Positions 54,049-63,251 of a stretch of DNA of 64,000 nucleotides are shown here, in pieces. The DNA comes from CAVSWN01 sp963770995 (GTDB taxonomy: Bacteria > Acidobacteriota > Vicinamibacteria > Vicinamibacterales > CAVVIG01), in contig CAVYRS010000001.1 in the NCBI GenBank assembly GCA_963770995.1, forward strand, positions 3,844,001 through 3,908,000. The letters run 5' to 3'. The stretch's first letter is position 1; each line of letters opens with the position of its first letter. The notes below the pieces were generated by a model. That model was given only the letters and a program-made list of their open reading frames with translations. It made no database searches and was not told the origin of the DNA. A program made the translations under genes and the position numbers.

Positions 54049-56708
54049 CTCTTCTCCATCGGCTCGCGTCCGTTGTCCGGTGGATCATCCGTCGCGATCA
54101 AGCCGAGCGCGATCTGAACGACGAGATGCAGGCGTTCGTGGAGCTGTCCGCCGCCGAGAAGGTGCGCGACGGCATCCCGCCCGCGCGGGCGCGGCGCCTC
54201 GCGGTCCTCGAGCTCGGCGGCGTCGAGCAGACGAAGGAACGCGTCCGCACCAGCCGCCACGGCGCGTGGCTCGATGAAGCCGCACAGGACGTGCGCTACG
54301 CCGTCCGCGTCTTCCGCGGGCATCCCGGCTTTACGTTCGTGATCGTGCTGACGCTCGCGCTCGGCATCGGCGCCAACACGGCGATCTTCAGCCTCATCGA
54401 TGCGCTGACGCTGCGATGGCTGCCGGTGAGAGATCCGCAGGAACTGGTACAGGTGATGCTCGTGCCGGTCGGCGCGGAAACGCCCGCCGAGAGCTTCTCG
54501 TATCCCATCGCCAACGCGCTGGCCGACCAGCGCGAGACTTTCGCTGGCGCGGCGGGCTTCAGCAGCATGCCCTTCGACGTCGGCGCGCCCGGCGCGACGA
54601 CTCGCGTCTCGGGCGCGGTGGTCACCGGCGCGTACTACGAGACACTCGGTTTGATCCCGGCCGCTGGACGACTGATCGCCCGAAGCGACGACACTCCGGG
54701 TGCACCGCTCGTCGTCGTGATCTCACACGGATTCTGGTCGCGCCAGTTTGCTGCGAGCGGAGCGGCCGTCGGCCAACAGCTGTTCCTGAACCGCGTGCCG
54801 GTCACCATCATCGGCGTCGGTCCGCCTGGATTTGCGGGCACCAACGTGGGGCAGGTGGCCGACGTCACGATCACGGTCGCAGCTTTTCCGCGCATCAGCC
54901 CGCCAGCCGCTCCGCTTCTGGGCGCCGGCAACTTCTGGCTGCGCGTGCTGGCGAGGCCGCAGGAGGGCGTCTCAATCGCACACGCTACCGCTCGTCTGAA
55001 TGCCACCTGGTCGCAGATTGCTGAAGGGCTGATTGCCTCGCATTGGCCGGCGTCGCGACGAAAAGAGATGACCGGCGGCACCTTCCACCTCGCACCCGGC
55101 GGCACCGGCTGGACGTTTCTCCGGCAGACGTACGTGAAGCCGCTTTTCGTGCTCATGGCCATGGTCGCGTTGGTCCTTCTCATCGCGTGCGCCAACGTCG
55201 CGACGCTTTTGCTGGCGCGCGCCTCCGTCCGTCAACGAGAAATCGCCGTGCGGCTCGCCATCGGCGCCGGCCGCGGCCGCATCGTCCGGCAGTTGCTCGT
55301 CGAAAGCACGCTGCTCTCACTGATGGGCGCGGCCTGTGGAATCGGCCTGGCGTGGATCTCCGGCCGGTTCATCGTGAGCCTGATCTCCGACGGACCGATG
55401 CAGGTGACCTTCGACCTGACGCCGAACTGGCACGTCCTCGCGTTCGCGACAGCCGTCGCCCTTGTCACCGGCATCGTCTTCGGCGTCGCGCCGGCGATTC
55501 AGGCGACCGCATGCGGGCCATCGCCGGCGTTGAAAGACGATGCGCGGACGAGCCGTTCGCGATCGCGAGCGCTGCCCACGCTGGTCAGCGTGCAGGTAGC
55601 GCTGTCGCTCGTGCTCCTGGTTGGCGCCGGCCTCTTCGGGCGAACGCTCCGCAATCTTCAGCAATTCGATCCTGGCTTCAAGGCCGAAGGGGTGCTGCTC
55701 GTGGATCTCGAGGCGAACCGGACCGGAGTGCCTCCCGATCTTCTCGACGTCGTGTCGCGCGTGCCCGGCGTCGTCACTGCCAGTGTATCCACGCACACGC
55801 CGTTGAGCGGTTCGATCTGGAGCGAGCCCGCCGTGCCGGCGGGACAACCGCTCCCGGAGCGGGACACCGCGCTCTTCGTTGGCGCCGGACCGCAGTTCTT
55901 TTCGGCGATGGGGATTCCGTTGCTCGCCGGCCGCGACTTCACGGAGCGCGATTCCTCGGACAGCGCGGGCGTGGCCGTGGTGAACGAACGATACGCGCAG
56001 CGGTTCTTCGGCGGCCGGAATCCCGTCGGCGAACATCTGGTGGCGATCGTCAGGAACCAGAAACGGGATCTCGAAATCGTCGGTCTCGCCAGAAACACAC
56101 GAATCGCGAGTCTCCGCGTGAATTCGCCGGCAACCGTGTACGTCGCGTACTCGCAGCTGGCGGCCGGCAACTTTCCGAGCACCATCGAAATTCGCGCCGC
56201 GGGCGCGCTCGGTCAGGTGGCGACGGCGGTCCGCGACGCGGTGCAGTCGAGGATGCCGAACGCCATCGTCGACGTCCGTCCGCTGTCGGCGCAGGTCAGC
56301 GCGACGATGATGCAGGAGCGGATGATGGCGACGCTGGCGGGTGGATTCGGGCTGCTCGCGCTGACCCTGTCGTCCATCGGTCTCTACGGACTACTCGCCT
56401 ACACCGTAGCCCGCCGTACCAGGGAAATCGGCATCCGGATGGCCCTCGGCGCGCAGCGCCGGCGGGTCGTCGGGCTCGTGCTGAAAGGCGCGGCGCGGCT
56501 GGTGATCGCCGGCATCGCGCTCGGCCTGCCGGCGGCGTGGGCCGCGTCGCGCTGGGTGGAGTCGATGTTGTTCGGCCTGAAAGCGACCGATCCCGCCGCG
56601 ATCGTCGGCTCGATCGTCTTGCTGGCCGCAGTGGCGCAGCTCGCAGCCTATCTGCCGGCCTGGCGCGCGTCGCGCGTCGATCCGCTGACCGCCCTCCGGC
56701 ACGAATAG
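54045..56708 (+). CDS. ADOP-type ABC permease (MacB/FtsX family)
   Basis: Intact ~887-residue membrane protein. An N-terminal prefix (RDLNDEMQAFVELSAAEKVRDG) and a first helix (GFTFVIVLTLALGIGANTAIFSLIDAL) precede a MacB_PCD domain, an FtsX core (LLIACANVATLLLARASVRQREIAVRLAIGAG), a second periplasmic domain (LLAGRDFTERD) and a final FtsX core ending LPAWRASRVDPLTALRHE. It is coupled by ATGA overlap to the PadR gene, the canonical arrangement. No ATPase gene is nearby. It shares the full domain order with 3625-6396. Confidence 0.92.
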   Translation: MTLLHRLASVVRWIIRRDQAERDLNDEMQAFVELSAAEKVRDGIPPARARRLAVLELGGVEQTKERVRTSRHGAWLDEAAQDVRYAVRVFRGHPGFTFVIVLTLALGIGANTAIFSLIDALTLRWLPVRDPQELVQVMLVPVGAETPAESFSYPIANALADQRETFAGAAGFSSMPFDVGAPGATTRVSGAVVTGAYYETLGLIPAAGRLIARSDDTPGAPLVVVISHGFWSRQFAASGAAVGQQLFLNRVPVTIIGVGPPGFAGTNVGQVADVTITVAAFPRISPPAAPLLGAGNFWLRVLARPQEGVSIAHATARLNATWSQIAEGLIASHWPASRRKEMTGGTFHLAPGGTGWTFLRQTYVKPLFVLMAMVALVLLIACANVATLLLARASVRQREIAVRLAIGAGRGRIVRQLLVESTLLSLMGAACGIGLAWISGRFIVSLISDGPMQVTFDLTPNWHVLAFATAVALVTGIVFGVAPAIQATACGPSPALKDDARTSRSRSRALPTLVSVQVALSLVLLVGAGLFGRTLRNLQQFDPGFKAEGVLLVDLEANRTGVPPDLLDVVSRVPGVVTASVSTHTPLSGSIWSEPAVPAGQPLPERDTALFVGAGPQFFSAMGIPLLAGRDFTERDSSDSAGVAVVNERYAQRFFGGRNPVGEHLVAIVRNQKRDLEIVGLARNTRIASLRVNSPATVYVAYSQLAAGNFPSTIEIRAAGALGQVATAVRDAVQSRMPNAIVDVRPLSAQVSATMMQERMMATLAGGFGLLALTLSSIGLYGLLAYTVARRTREIGIRMALGAQRRRVVGLVLKGAARLVIAGIALGLPAAWAASRWVESMLFGLKATDPAAIVGSIVLLAAVAQLAAYLPAWRASRVDPLTALRHE

Positions 56709-56827
56709 TCCTTGGTCCTTGGTCCTCGGTCCGCCCTTGGTCCGTGGTCCATGGCCCGAGCTTTTGGCGGACAAAGGACGACGGACGAAGGACGGACCAA
56801 GAACGAAGGCCCAAGGACCAGGGACGA
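56708..56827. repeat. GGTCC/GGACC-rich imperfect inverted repeat
   Basis: The left half repeats ggtccttggtcc-like words and the right half their complements (aaggacgacggacgaaggac, ccaaggacca), so the region can fold into one long imperfect hairpin. It fills most of the gap between the ADOP permease and the amidase. No gene is seen. Confidence 0.65.
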
Positions 56828-56878
56828 GACTTTGCGCGTGAGGCGCGGCGCTTCGCGCTTGACTGATATGGTAGGGAA

Positions 56879-58289
56879 ATGACGCGTGCCTACGCATCAG
56901 CTGCCGAGGCCGGCGAGGCCATCCGCGCGAAGGACATCTCGGCGAGCGAGCTGCTCGATCTCACGTTTCAACGCATCGATCGCCACAATCCCGCGTTGAA
57001 CGCCATCGTGTGGCAGTGCCGCGACGAGGCGGTGACGCGTGCGAAAGCCGCCGACAAGGCGCTCGCCGCCGGCAAGGCCGCCGGTCCGCTGCACGGTGTG
57101 CCGGTCACCATCAAGGAATCGTTCGCGTATCGCGGCTCTGCCAATTCGTGGGGATTGCCTCAGCTGCGCGATGCGATCAGCCCGAGAACAGCGGTCGCCG
57201 TCGAGCGTTTGGAAGCCGCCGGCGCGATCGTCGTCGGCAAGACCAACGTGCCGGTCATGCTCGGCGACTGGCAAAGCTACAACCCGATCTACGGGGCCTC
57301 GAACAATCCGTGGGATCTCGCGCGCACGCCCGGCGGGTCGACCGGCGGCGGCGCCGCGGCCGTCGCGGCGGGACTCGGCTATCTCACGCTGGGATCTGAC
57401 TTCGCCGGCTCGATTCGGATCCCCGCGCACTTTTGCGGCGTGTACGGCCACAAGCCGTCGCTGAACCTCGTGAGCATGAGCGGATTCCAACCCGGCCCTT
57501 GGGACGGCTCGCCCGGCTATCCGATGGATCTCGCCGTCGCCGGTCCGCTCGCACGGAGCGCGCGCGATCTGACGCTGGCGCTGACCATGCTCGGCGGTCC
57601 CGAGGACGACGATGCAGCGGCGTGGACATGGACGATGCCGGAGCCGCGCCACAGGCGCCTCGAGGATTTTCGAGTCGGGTACGTGTTCGACGATCCGATG
57701 GCGCCCGTGACGGCCGATGTTGCCGCCGTGTACGACACTGTCCTGTCGGAACTCGGACGAGCCGGGTCGAAGCTTGCGAGCGGGTGGCCTGCCCTGAGCG
57801 GAGTCGAAGGGCCCGAGGGATTCGATGTGACGGCGCAGCTCGAGACGTTCCAGTTTCTGCTGATGGCGCTCGTCAACGTCGACTCCGGCAAAGGCAAAGA
57901 ACCGCACGACCGCTGGCTCCGCGAAACGCAACATCGCCTCGCGGTCCGCGCGCTCTGGCAGACGTACTTCAAACACCACGACGTCCTTCTGCTGCCGACG
58001 ACGGTCACTGCCGCCTTCCCGCACGATCACTCGGACATCGGACGTCGAACGATCGAGACGCCGGAAGGGAAGCGTTCGGTACACGCAGCAGGTGCCGTTC
58101 TGGATCATCTTCGCGACGCTCGCCGGTCTTCCCGCAACCGTCGCGCCGGTTGGTCTCACGCGAGAGGGTCTTCCCGTCGGCATGCAGATCGTCGCGCCGA
58201 TGTGGGAAGACGGCACGTCCATCGAATTCGCGGCGCTTTTGGCGGAGCGCATCGGCGGCTTTACTCCGCCGCCGGCGTTTGTCGGTTGA
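56879..58289 (+). CDS. Amidase (amidase-signature family); one frameshift and one repeat-derived insertion
   Basis: The Ser-cisSer-Lys triad is visible: K79 in VTIKES, the cis-serine in TPGGSTGGGAAAV and the nucleophile in GSDFAGSIRIPAHF. The ~469-residue product has no signal peptide. These enzymes hydrolyse linear amides. Residues from about 303 (GWPALSGVEGPEG) come from a CCCTGAGCGGAGTCGAAGGG-type repeat (57791-57812) that keeps the frame. A +1 shift near 58078 joins EGKRS to YTQQVPFWIIFATLAGLP, and the second frame ends at the TGA 58287-58289; the length fits one inserted base. Confidence 0.85.
57791..57812. repeat. GAGCGGAGTCGAAGG-type interspersed repeat within the amidase gene
   Basis: GCCCT...AGGGC flank a core that yields the peptide PALSGVEG. 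I recognise this peptide as a frequent footprint of an interspersed palindromic repeat in predicted bacterial proteins. A related pair lies at 58343-58398. Confidence 0.6.
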
Positions 58290-58342
58290 ACACCGTTCGC
58301 GTTTCGCCAGTGTGGTCCGCCCCGGCAATTCGATACAGGACC

Positions 58343-58398
58343 GCTCGTGGTGAGCTTGTCGAACCACGAGCTCGTCCTTCGACAGGCTCAGGACGAGC
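58343..58398. repeat. Double hairpin of the TTCGACAGGCTCAGGAC repeat type
   Basis: GCTCGTGGT (58343-58351) pairs with ACCACGAGC (58363-58371), and GCTCGTCCT (58370-58378) with AGGACGAGC (58390-58398). The two loops are reverse complements of each other with one mismatch. It is a common interspersed palindrome in many bacteria; here it lies between convergent genes. Confidence 0.75.
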
Positions 58399-58425
58399 GT
58401 GGACCAAGCCGTTGGAACCGCCACA

Positions 58426-59499
58426 CTACTGGACGTACACCGTCACTGCCGCGTCGAGGAAGCGTCCATAGCGGGTGGCAGCTTCTGTGAGCGCAGTTCG
58501 CTCGGATCGCTTCAGCCTCCGCGCGATCACCTTGACGACGACGCCGGGCGCGGCGTGCACGGGCCTCCAGGTGCCGGCTAGTTGGCCGTCGATGACGAGC
58601 GGGTGCAGGAATGGCAGCGGCCCGCCCGGTCCGGAGGGGTTCAGCGCGACGCTGTGCGGGACCGCGTCGCGATCGCGGTAGGCGATGATGTATTCGTCGT
58701 ACACCGGCAGTAAATGAACCGGCGCGGAGAGCGCCGCGGCTCGCGCGACGCGACCAATGGTCCAGTACGTCCGCCCGTCGATCACGTCCTGTCGAGCGCG
58801 GTTCATCTCCAGCCCGCGCTTCGCATCGGCGATGGAGAGCCCCGACCACCACGCGAAGTCTCGCTGGGTCGCGGGCGCGTGGCTCGTGAAGAATCGCCGC
58901 GTCAACTCGGCGAGCGCAGCATCGCGCGAGAGCCGCCTTGATCGGGGCGCGCGCTCCGCGAGCAAAGCGTAGGTGAGCTGCTTGCCCCTGTAAGCACCAC
59001 TGCAGATCACGCCTTCGAGCTCCGCGTACATCGCGATCATTGCGAGGCGGACGCCTTTCGCGGTCACGCCGGCGCGCGCGAGGTGGACGCCGAGCTCGGC
59101 GCGCGTCAGATGGTCACCGGTGCCTAGAACGCGCTCAACGATACCGGTCGCGCGCGTGAACAGCGGCGCGTCCAACTCCTCCCGGCGGTAGTAGTGCGAC
59201 ATGAAGCGATGGACGCGCGGCGCCGTCAGTTCGAGCATCCAACGGATGTCGTCAGGCGTGACGAAGTGCCACGTCGGGCGCATCACGTGCGTGCGCAGAA
59301 TTCGTCCGGCGTCAACGGCCCGCCGCACGTCGGCGTCCGTGGCGCCGGCGCGCATGCGCTGGCCGAGGCCCCACCTGGCGGCCGGATACTCCTGCGCCTG
59401 CACCGCGCCCAGCCACGCGACGATGTCCTCCGGCCGCCGCGGACCGCTGCGCGTGATGCGCTGGTTGTTCAACCGTTGTGCGGCGACGTCGGCGTTCAC
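58426..59499 (-). CDS. Winged-helix AlkZ-like protein (HTH_42 DNA glycosylase superfamily)
   Basis: Intact ~357-residue protein. The AVQAQEYPAARWGLGQRM segment near the N-terminus carries the Q-x-Q motif of AlkZ-type glycosylases; winged-helix repeats follow (HLTRAELGVHLARAGV, CSGAYRGKQLTYALL, TQRDFAWWSGLSIADAK), then the C-terminal beta part (VHLLPVYDEYIIAYRDR, GQLAGTWRPVH). AlkZ unhooks interstrand crosslinks and some alkylated bases; this homologue's activity is inferred. The GTG start overlaps the upstream gene's stop (GTGA), so it is translationally coupled to a cytochrome operon, an odd place for a repair gene. Confidence 0.82.
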   Translation of the reverse strand: MNADVAAQRLNNQRITRSGPRRPEDIVAWLGAVQAQEYPAARWGLGQRMRAGATDADVRRAVDAGRILRTHVMRPTWHFVTPDDIRWMLELTAPRVHRFMSHYYRREELDAPLFTRATGIVERVLGTGDHLTRAELGVHLARAGVTAKGVRLAMIAMYAELEGVICSGAYRGKQLTYALLAERAPRSRRLSRDAALAELTRRFFTSHAPATQRDFAWWSGLSIADAKRGLEMNRARQDVIDGRTYWTIGRVARAAALSAPVHLLPVYDEYIIAYRDRDAVPHSVALNPSGPGGPLPFLHPLVIDGQLAGTWRPVHAAPGVVVKVIARRLKRSERTALTEAATRYGRFLDAAVTVYVQ

Positions 59500-59909
59500 G
59501 GCAGCCTGCGGGCGATCGAAAAGACCGCCCAGAGCAGCAGCGCCGCGCCGAGCGGCACGAAGAGGACGCCGAGCCCGGGGTCGCCGCTGAAGAACGCGAT
59601 CCCGCCGAGGAAGAAGCCGCCCGGAAGCAGAACGCTGGCGGCGATCAATGCAGACGAGATCGGTTTGAGCGCGCGATCGGCCGGGCCCAGACCGCTGCGC
59701 GCGGTCAGGCCGAAGACGACGTGGACGAGCGAGAGGAGAGTGCCGTGCGCGTGCGCCAGCGTCCACATCAGCCGCCGCGTCTCGTTCGACACGTCGAGGT
59801 ACGCGCGGACCTTGAATCCGTGAAGCGTCTCGAGCACGAGGCCCAGCGTCGCGAACACGAGCAGCGACCACCACCCGAACCGCACGTGCCGCCTGGCGTA
59901 GTCGGTCAC
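59496..59909 (-). CDS. Small four-helix membrane protein
   Basis: Intact ~137-residue protein with hydrophobic segments WWSLLVFATLGLVLETL, LAHAHGTLLSLVHVVFGL, ISSALIAASVLLPGGFFLGGIAFF and LFVPLGAALLLWAVFSIA. I do not recognise a named family. Conserved-looking histidines within helix 2 (AHAHG) could bind heme or metal, which would suit its place after the multiheme cytochrome gene (inference). Both ends overlap neighbours by GTGA, so it is translated as part of a tight three-gene unit. Confidence 0.72.
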   Translation of the reverse strand: MTDYARRHVRFGWWSLLVFATLGLVLETLHGFKVRAYLDVSNETRRLMWTLAHAHGTLLSLVHVVFGLTARSGLGPADRALKPISSALIAASVLLPGGFFLGGIAFFSGDPGLGVLFVPLGAALLLWAVFSIARRLP

Positions 59910-61892
59910 TCGCGGTAGACCACGCGGCGATTGTCGCGATCGCGGCGCAAGCGGTCGATCACCGGCGCGTTGAACATGCCGTTCGGCGTGAAGAGGAGAG
60001 CGGGATCCCGGTCGCGCGGCGTCGCCGTCCGAGTGTCGCGCCACGTCTCGAGCGCGCGCACGCGTCCGGCCGCGCGCGCCTGGGGCGGGGCGACGAAATC
60101 GAACTGAAACGCCGAGAACCCCGGCAACGTCTTCAGCGACCGGCTCGCGATGTAGCGCACCGCATCGTACGGATCGTCGAGCAGCAGCGCGAGATAGGGC
60201 GCCATCCAGCTCGTTCCAGACGTCTGCTGCGCATCGGTCCAACCCATGCTCTGCGCGACGATCGCGCGCTGACCCGCGTCGCCCTTCAGCAGCGTGATCA
60301 GCGAGGCGGCGACAGAGCGCTCGTCGTCGCCGAGCGACGGGCGCGGCGTTTGGTACCACTGCGTCAGCGTGTCGGCCGTCCACGCCAGGGTTTTGTCGAG
60401 ATGACACAGGTTGCAGGCGTTCGGCCGGCCCGTGTCGAGCGTGGCCTGCACCGATGGACTGCTGATCTGGTGGCTGCGAACCGTTTTCAGCAGGCCGTAG
60501 GTGGTGTGCGGCATGTGACAGTTGTAGCAGGAGCTGCCCGACGACTCGGCGCGGTGATGCGTATGCGCGGGCGTGTCCATCGCATGACATTGCACGCACG
60601 CGCCGTTTCCCTGGGCGGCCGGTGACAACTGATCGTCCGCCCAATCGCGGAGCGATCGCGGATCGTCCGCGGCTTTGTGCATCGCGTGGCACGAATAGCA
60701 CGACATCGTGCGCTTGTCGTCGTGCCCGTCGCGGTAGCACGGCGACTCGATGAGCGCGTTGTATTCGCGGCCCGTGGCGCGGACCATGCCGTCGGACCAG
60801 AACGTGTCGCGCACGAATCCCGGGTCGGCGGCCAGCAGCGCTTTCATCCGATCACGATTCGAGATCGCGGGCCGGCGACACGATGAAGCGGCTGGCGGCG
60901 AGATCGTCCCCCGGCTTGAATCCGAGCCCTTGCGCGTTCGCGCGGCGCTCGCCCGCGGCATCGAGAAATTCCCAGAACGAGTGACACTGCCCGCACACCT
61001 GCGAGGAGCGCTTGGGATCGAGGCGATCGGGTCGCGCGATGGTCGGATCGGCGCGCCCGGTGAGGTGAAGGCTGTAGCGCCGGCGCGCGGACGCGTTGGC
61101 GGCGACGTGCTCGGCGCTCGCGCCGTGGCAGGCTTCGCACGCGATGCCGAACTCGGCTGATGACGTGTCGGCAGTTTGCGTGGAGACGATGGTCGGGTTG
61201 AACGGCGCGTCGAAGCGCGGCCGGCCGTCGGTGGTGTGGCAGGCGACGCAGATCGCATTCCAGGCGCCGGTCTCCGACTGCGGCGGACCCGGCGGCCGCA
61301 TCACCGCGGCGCGCCGCGGAATCCAGCGGCGCTCGGCGGTCAGCCAGATCGCCGGAAGCTGTCCAAGCATCCGGCTGTTTCGGGTCGCGTACCAGAAGAT
61401 CTGCTGATGGTGCGAGCCCGTGGTCATCACCACGCGGCGCTGGATACGCGAACCTCCGTCCCTCCCCGAACCTCCGTCCCCGCCCCGGGGACGGAGGTTG
61501 GCGGGGGGACGGAGGTTGGCGTCCGGGTCGGCGAACTCAGCCCACAGCTCCTGACCGCGGACCTCGAGGCGCATCGGCTCGCCCGGCACCTCGTCGACCC
61601 GCACGCCGTCGAAGCTGGCGGCGACCGTCTGCGGCGTCGCAACCTGCGTCATCGTGCGGTGATACGACGCGTGCCAGCTCGCATGCTGACTCGGATGGCA
61701 GGCCCGGCACGCCCCAGACGACTCGAAGCCGTCGGCGCGAACCTCCACGGGCCGATTCAGGCTCGAGGTGGCGGATGCGCGCCCCTCGCGGACCAGAAAT
61801 CGCCCCCGTTCAACCGCCAGCGCGGCCGCCGTCGCCCCCAGCGCCAGGAGCCCGATTTGTCCCTTGCGAAGGCTTGTAAACAGGCGCATCAT
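59906..61892 (-). CDS. Octaheme cytochrome c; one frameshift and an in-frame repeat insertion
   Basis: A signal anchor (GQIGLLALGATAAALAV) is followed by eight CxxCH heme sites: CRACH, CVACH, CEACH, CGQCH, then CYSCH, CVQCH, CYNCH and CNLCH. The C-terminal ~200 residues (LGDDERSVAASLITLLKG...) resemble HEAT-like repeats. It is probably a periplasmic electron carrier or oxidoreductase; the substrate is unknown. Residues between FADPDA and RIQRRVVMTTG include ~24 encoded by the 18-bp repeat modules 61450-61521. A +1 shift near 60852 separates hemes 4 and 5; the length fits one inserted base. An ATG three bases further in is an equal start. Confidence 0.84.
61450..61521. repeat. 18-bp modular palindrome inside the cytochrome gene (2 direct + 2 inverted units)
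   Basis: Units with AACCTCCGTCC begin at 61450 and 61468, and inverted units with GGGACGGAGGTT at 61486 and 61504: 72 bp in all, 24 codons. Inner arms 61469-61481 / 61487-61499 and outer arms 61451-61462 / 61506-61517 are perfectly complementary. The frame is kept. Confidence 0.88.
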
Positions 61893-61933
61893 CGGGAGCT
61901 TAGTGCTAAATTGACCCCTGAGCGGAGGGTGTG

Positions 61934-63251
61934 ATGAAGCTTCGAATCGCTCTCGTGTTGACCGGTGTGGTGGGCGCCGCACTCGTCACGGTCAGCGCGC
62001 AAGCGCCGGCCCGGGCCGCGTCGCAGGCCGTCACCTTCACCAAAGACGTCGCGCCTATTCTGCAGCGGTCCTGTCAGAGCTGTCACCGGCCCGGACAGAT
62101 GGGGCCGATGTCGCTGCATGACGTATCAGGATGTCCGGCCGTGGGCGCGCTCGATGAAGCAGCGCGTCGTCGAACGCGCGATGCCGCCGTGGGGCGTCGA
62201 TCCGCACGTCGGCATTCAGAGCTTCAAGAACGATCCGACGCTCCGTCAGGACGAGATCGACAAGATCGTCGCGTGGGTGGATGCCGGGTCGCCGCAGGGC
62301 AACGCGGCCGACATGCCCAAGCCGCGCGAGTTCGACGACTCGACGCGCTGGCACATCGGCAAGCCGGATCTCATCGTGACCTCGCCGCCGCACACCGTGC
62401 CTCCCGAGGCGTCGGACTGGTGGGGCAGCTACGTCGTGGACACCGGGCTCACCGAAGATCGCTACATCAAGGCCATCGAGAGCAAGGCTGGCAAGCCCGC
62501 GGTCGTGCACCATCTGCTCACCTACGCCGTCGAGAGCGACGACGACGCCGACAGCAACGGCGACGACAGCAGCGCGGAAGCGGGTGAGTTCCTCAACGAG
62601 TTCGCGGTCGGCAAGAACGGCGACGTGTTCCCCGAAGCCACCGGCCGGTTGCTCAAAGCCGGATCGAAGATCCGCTTCGACTTCCATTACCACTCCGTCG
62701 GCCAGGAGATCGTCGATCAGTCGCAGCTCGGGATCGTTCTCTATCCCAAGGGCTACACGCCGAAGCGGATCGTCTACTCGAAGCAACTCGGCCAGCCCAC
62801 CGAGCCGCTCGACATTCCGGGCGGCGCGACGATGGTGCGCAGCGACGGCTATCAGCGGTTCAACAAGGCGGGGAGGATCACGGCGTTTCAGCCGCACATG
62901 CACATACGCGGCAAACGCCAATGCATCGAGCTGATTTACCCGGACAACAAGGTGGAGCAAATCAGCTGCTCCAATTTCACCTTCAACTGGCACCTCGTCC
63001 ACGTGTATGCGGACGATGTGGCGCCGATCTATCCGGCGGGCACGGTGCTGCACGTGATCAGCTGGCACGACAACTCGGCCAGCAAGATCAACCCCGATCC
63101 GCGCAACTGGGTCGGCAGCGGCAACCGGACGATCGATGAGATGGGCTTCGCCTGGATCACGTGGTACGACATGAGCGACGACGAGTACAAGTTGGAGCTC
63201 GATTCACGCAAAGGCGTGAAGAAAACGCTGACCACGTCGCAGCAGCAATGA
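61934..63251 (+). CDS. Exported c-type-heme protein with copper-monooxygenase-like C-terminus; one frameshift
   Basis: The start follows GGAGGGTG. A signal peptide (LRIALVLTGVVGAALVTVSAQ) precedes a cytochrome c-like segment with one heme site CQSCH (ILQRSCQSCHRPGQMGPMSL). Later parts (AVVHHLLTYAV, IRFDFHYHSVGQEIVDQ, FQPHMHIRGKRQCIELIY, NWHLVHVY) look like the two copper-binding Greek-key domains of PHM/DBM-type monooxygenases, with HH, HYH and HMH metal motifs. It could hydroxylate a periplasmic substrate using heme-delivered electrons (inference). A +1 shift near 62117 joins MSLH to TYQDVRPWARSM. It is divergent from the octaheme operon. Confidence 0.8.
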
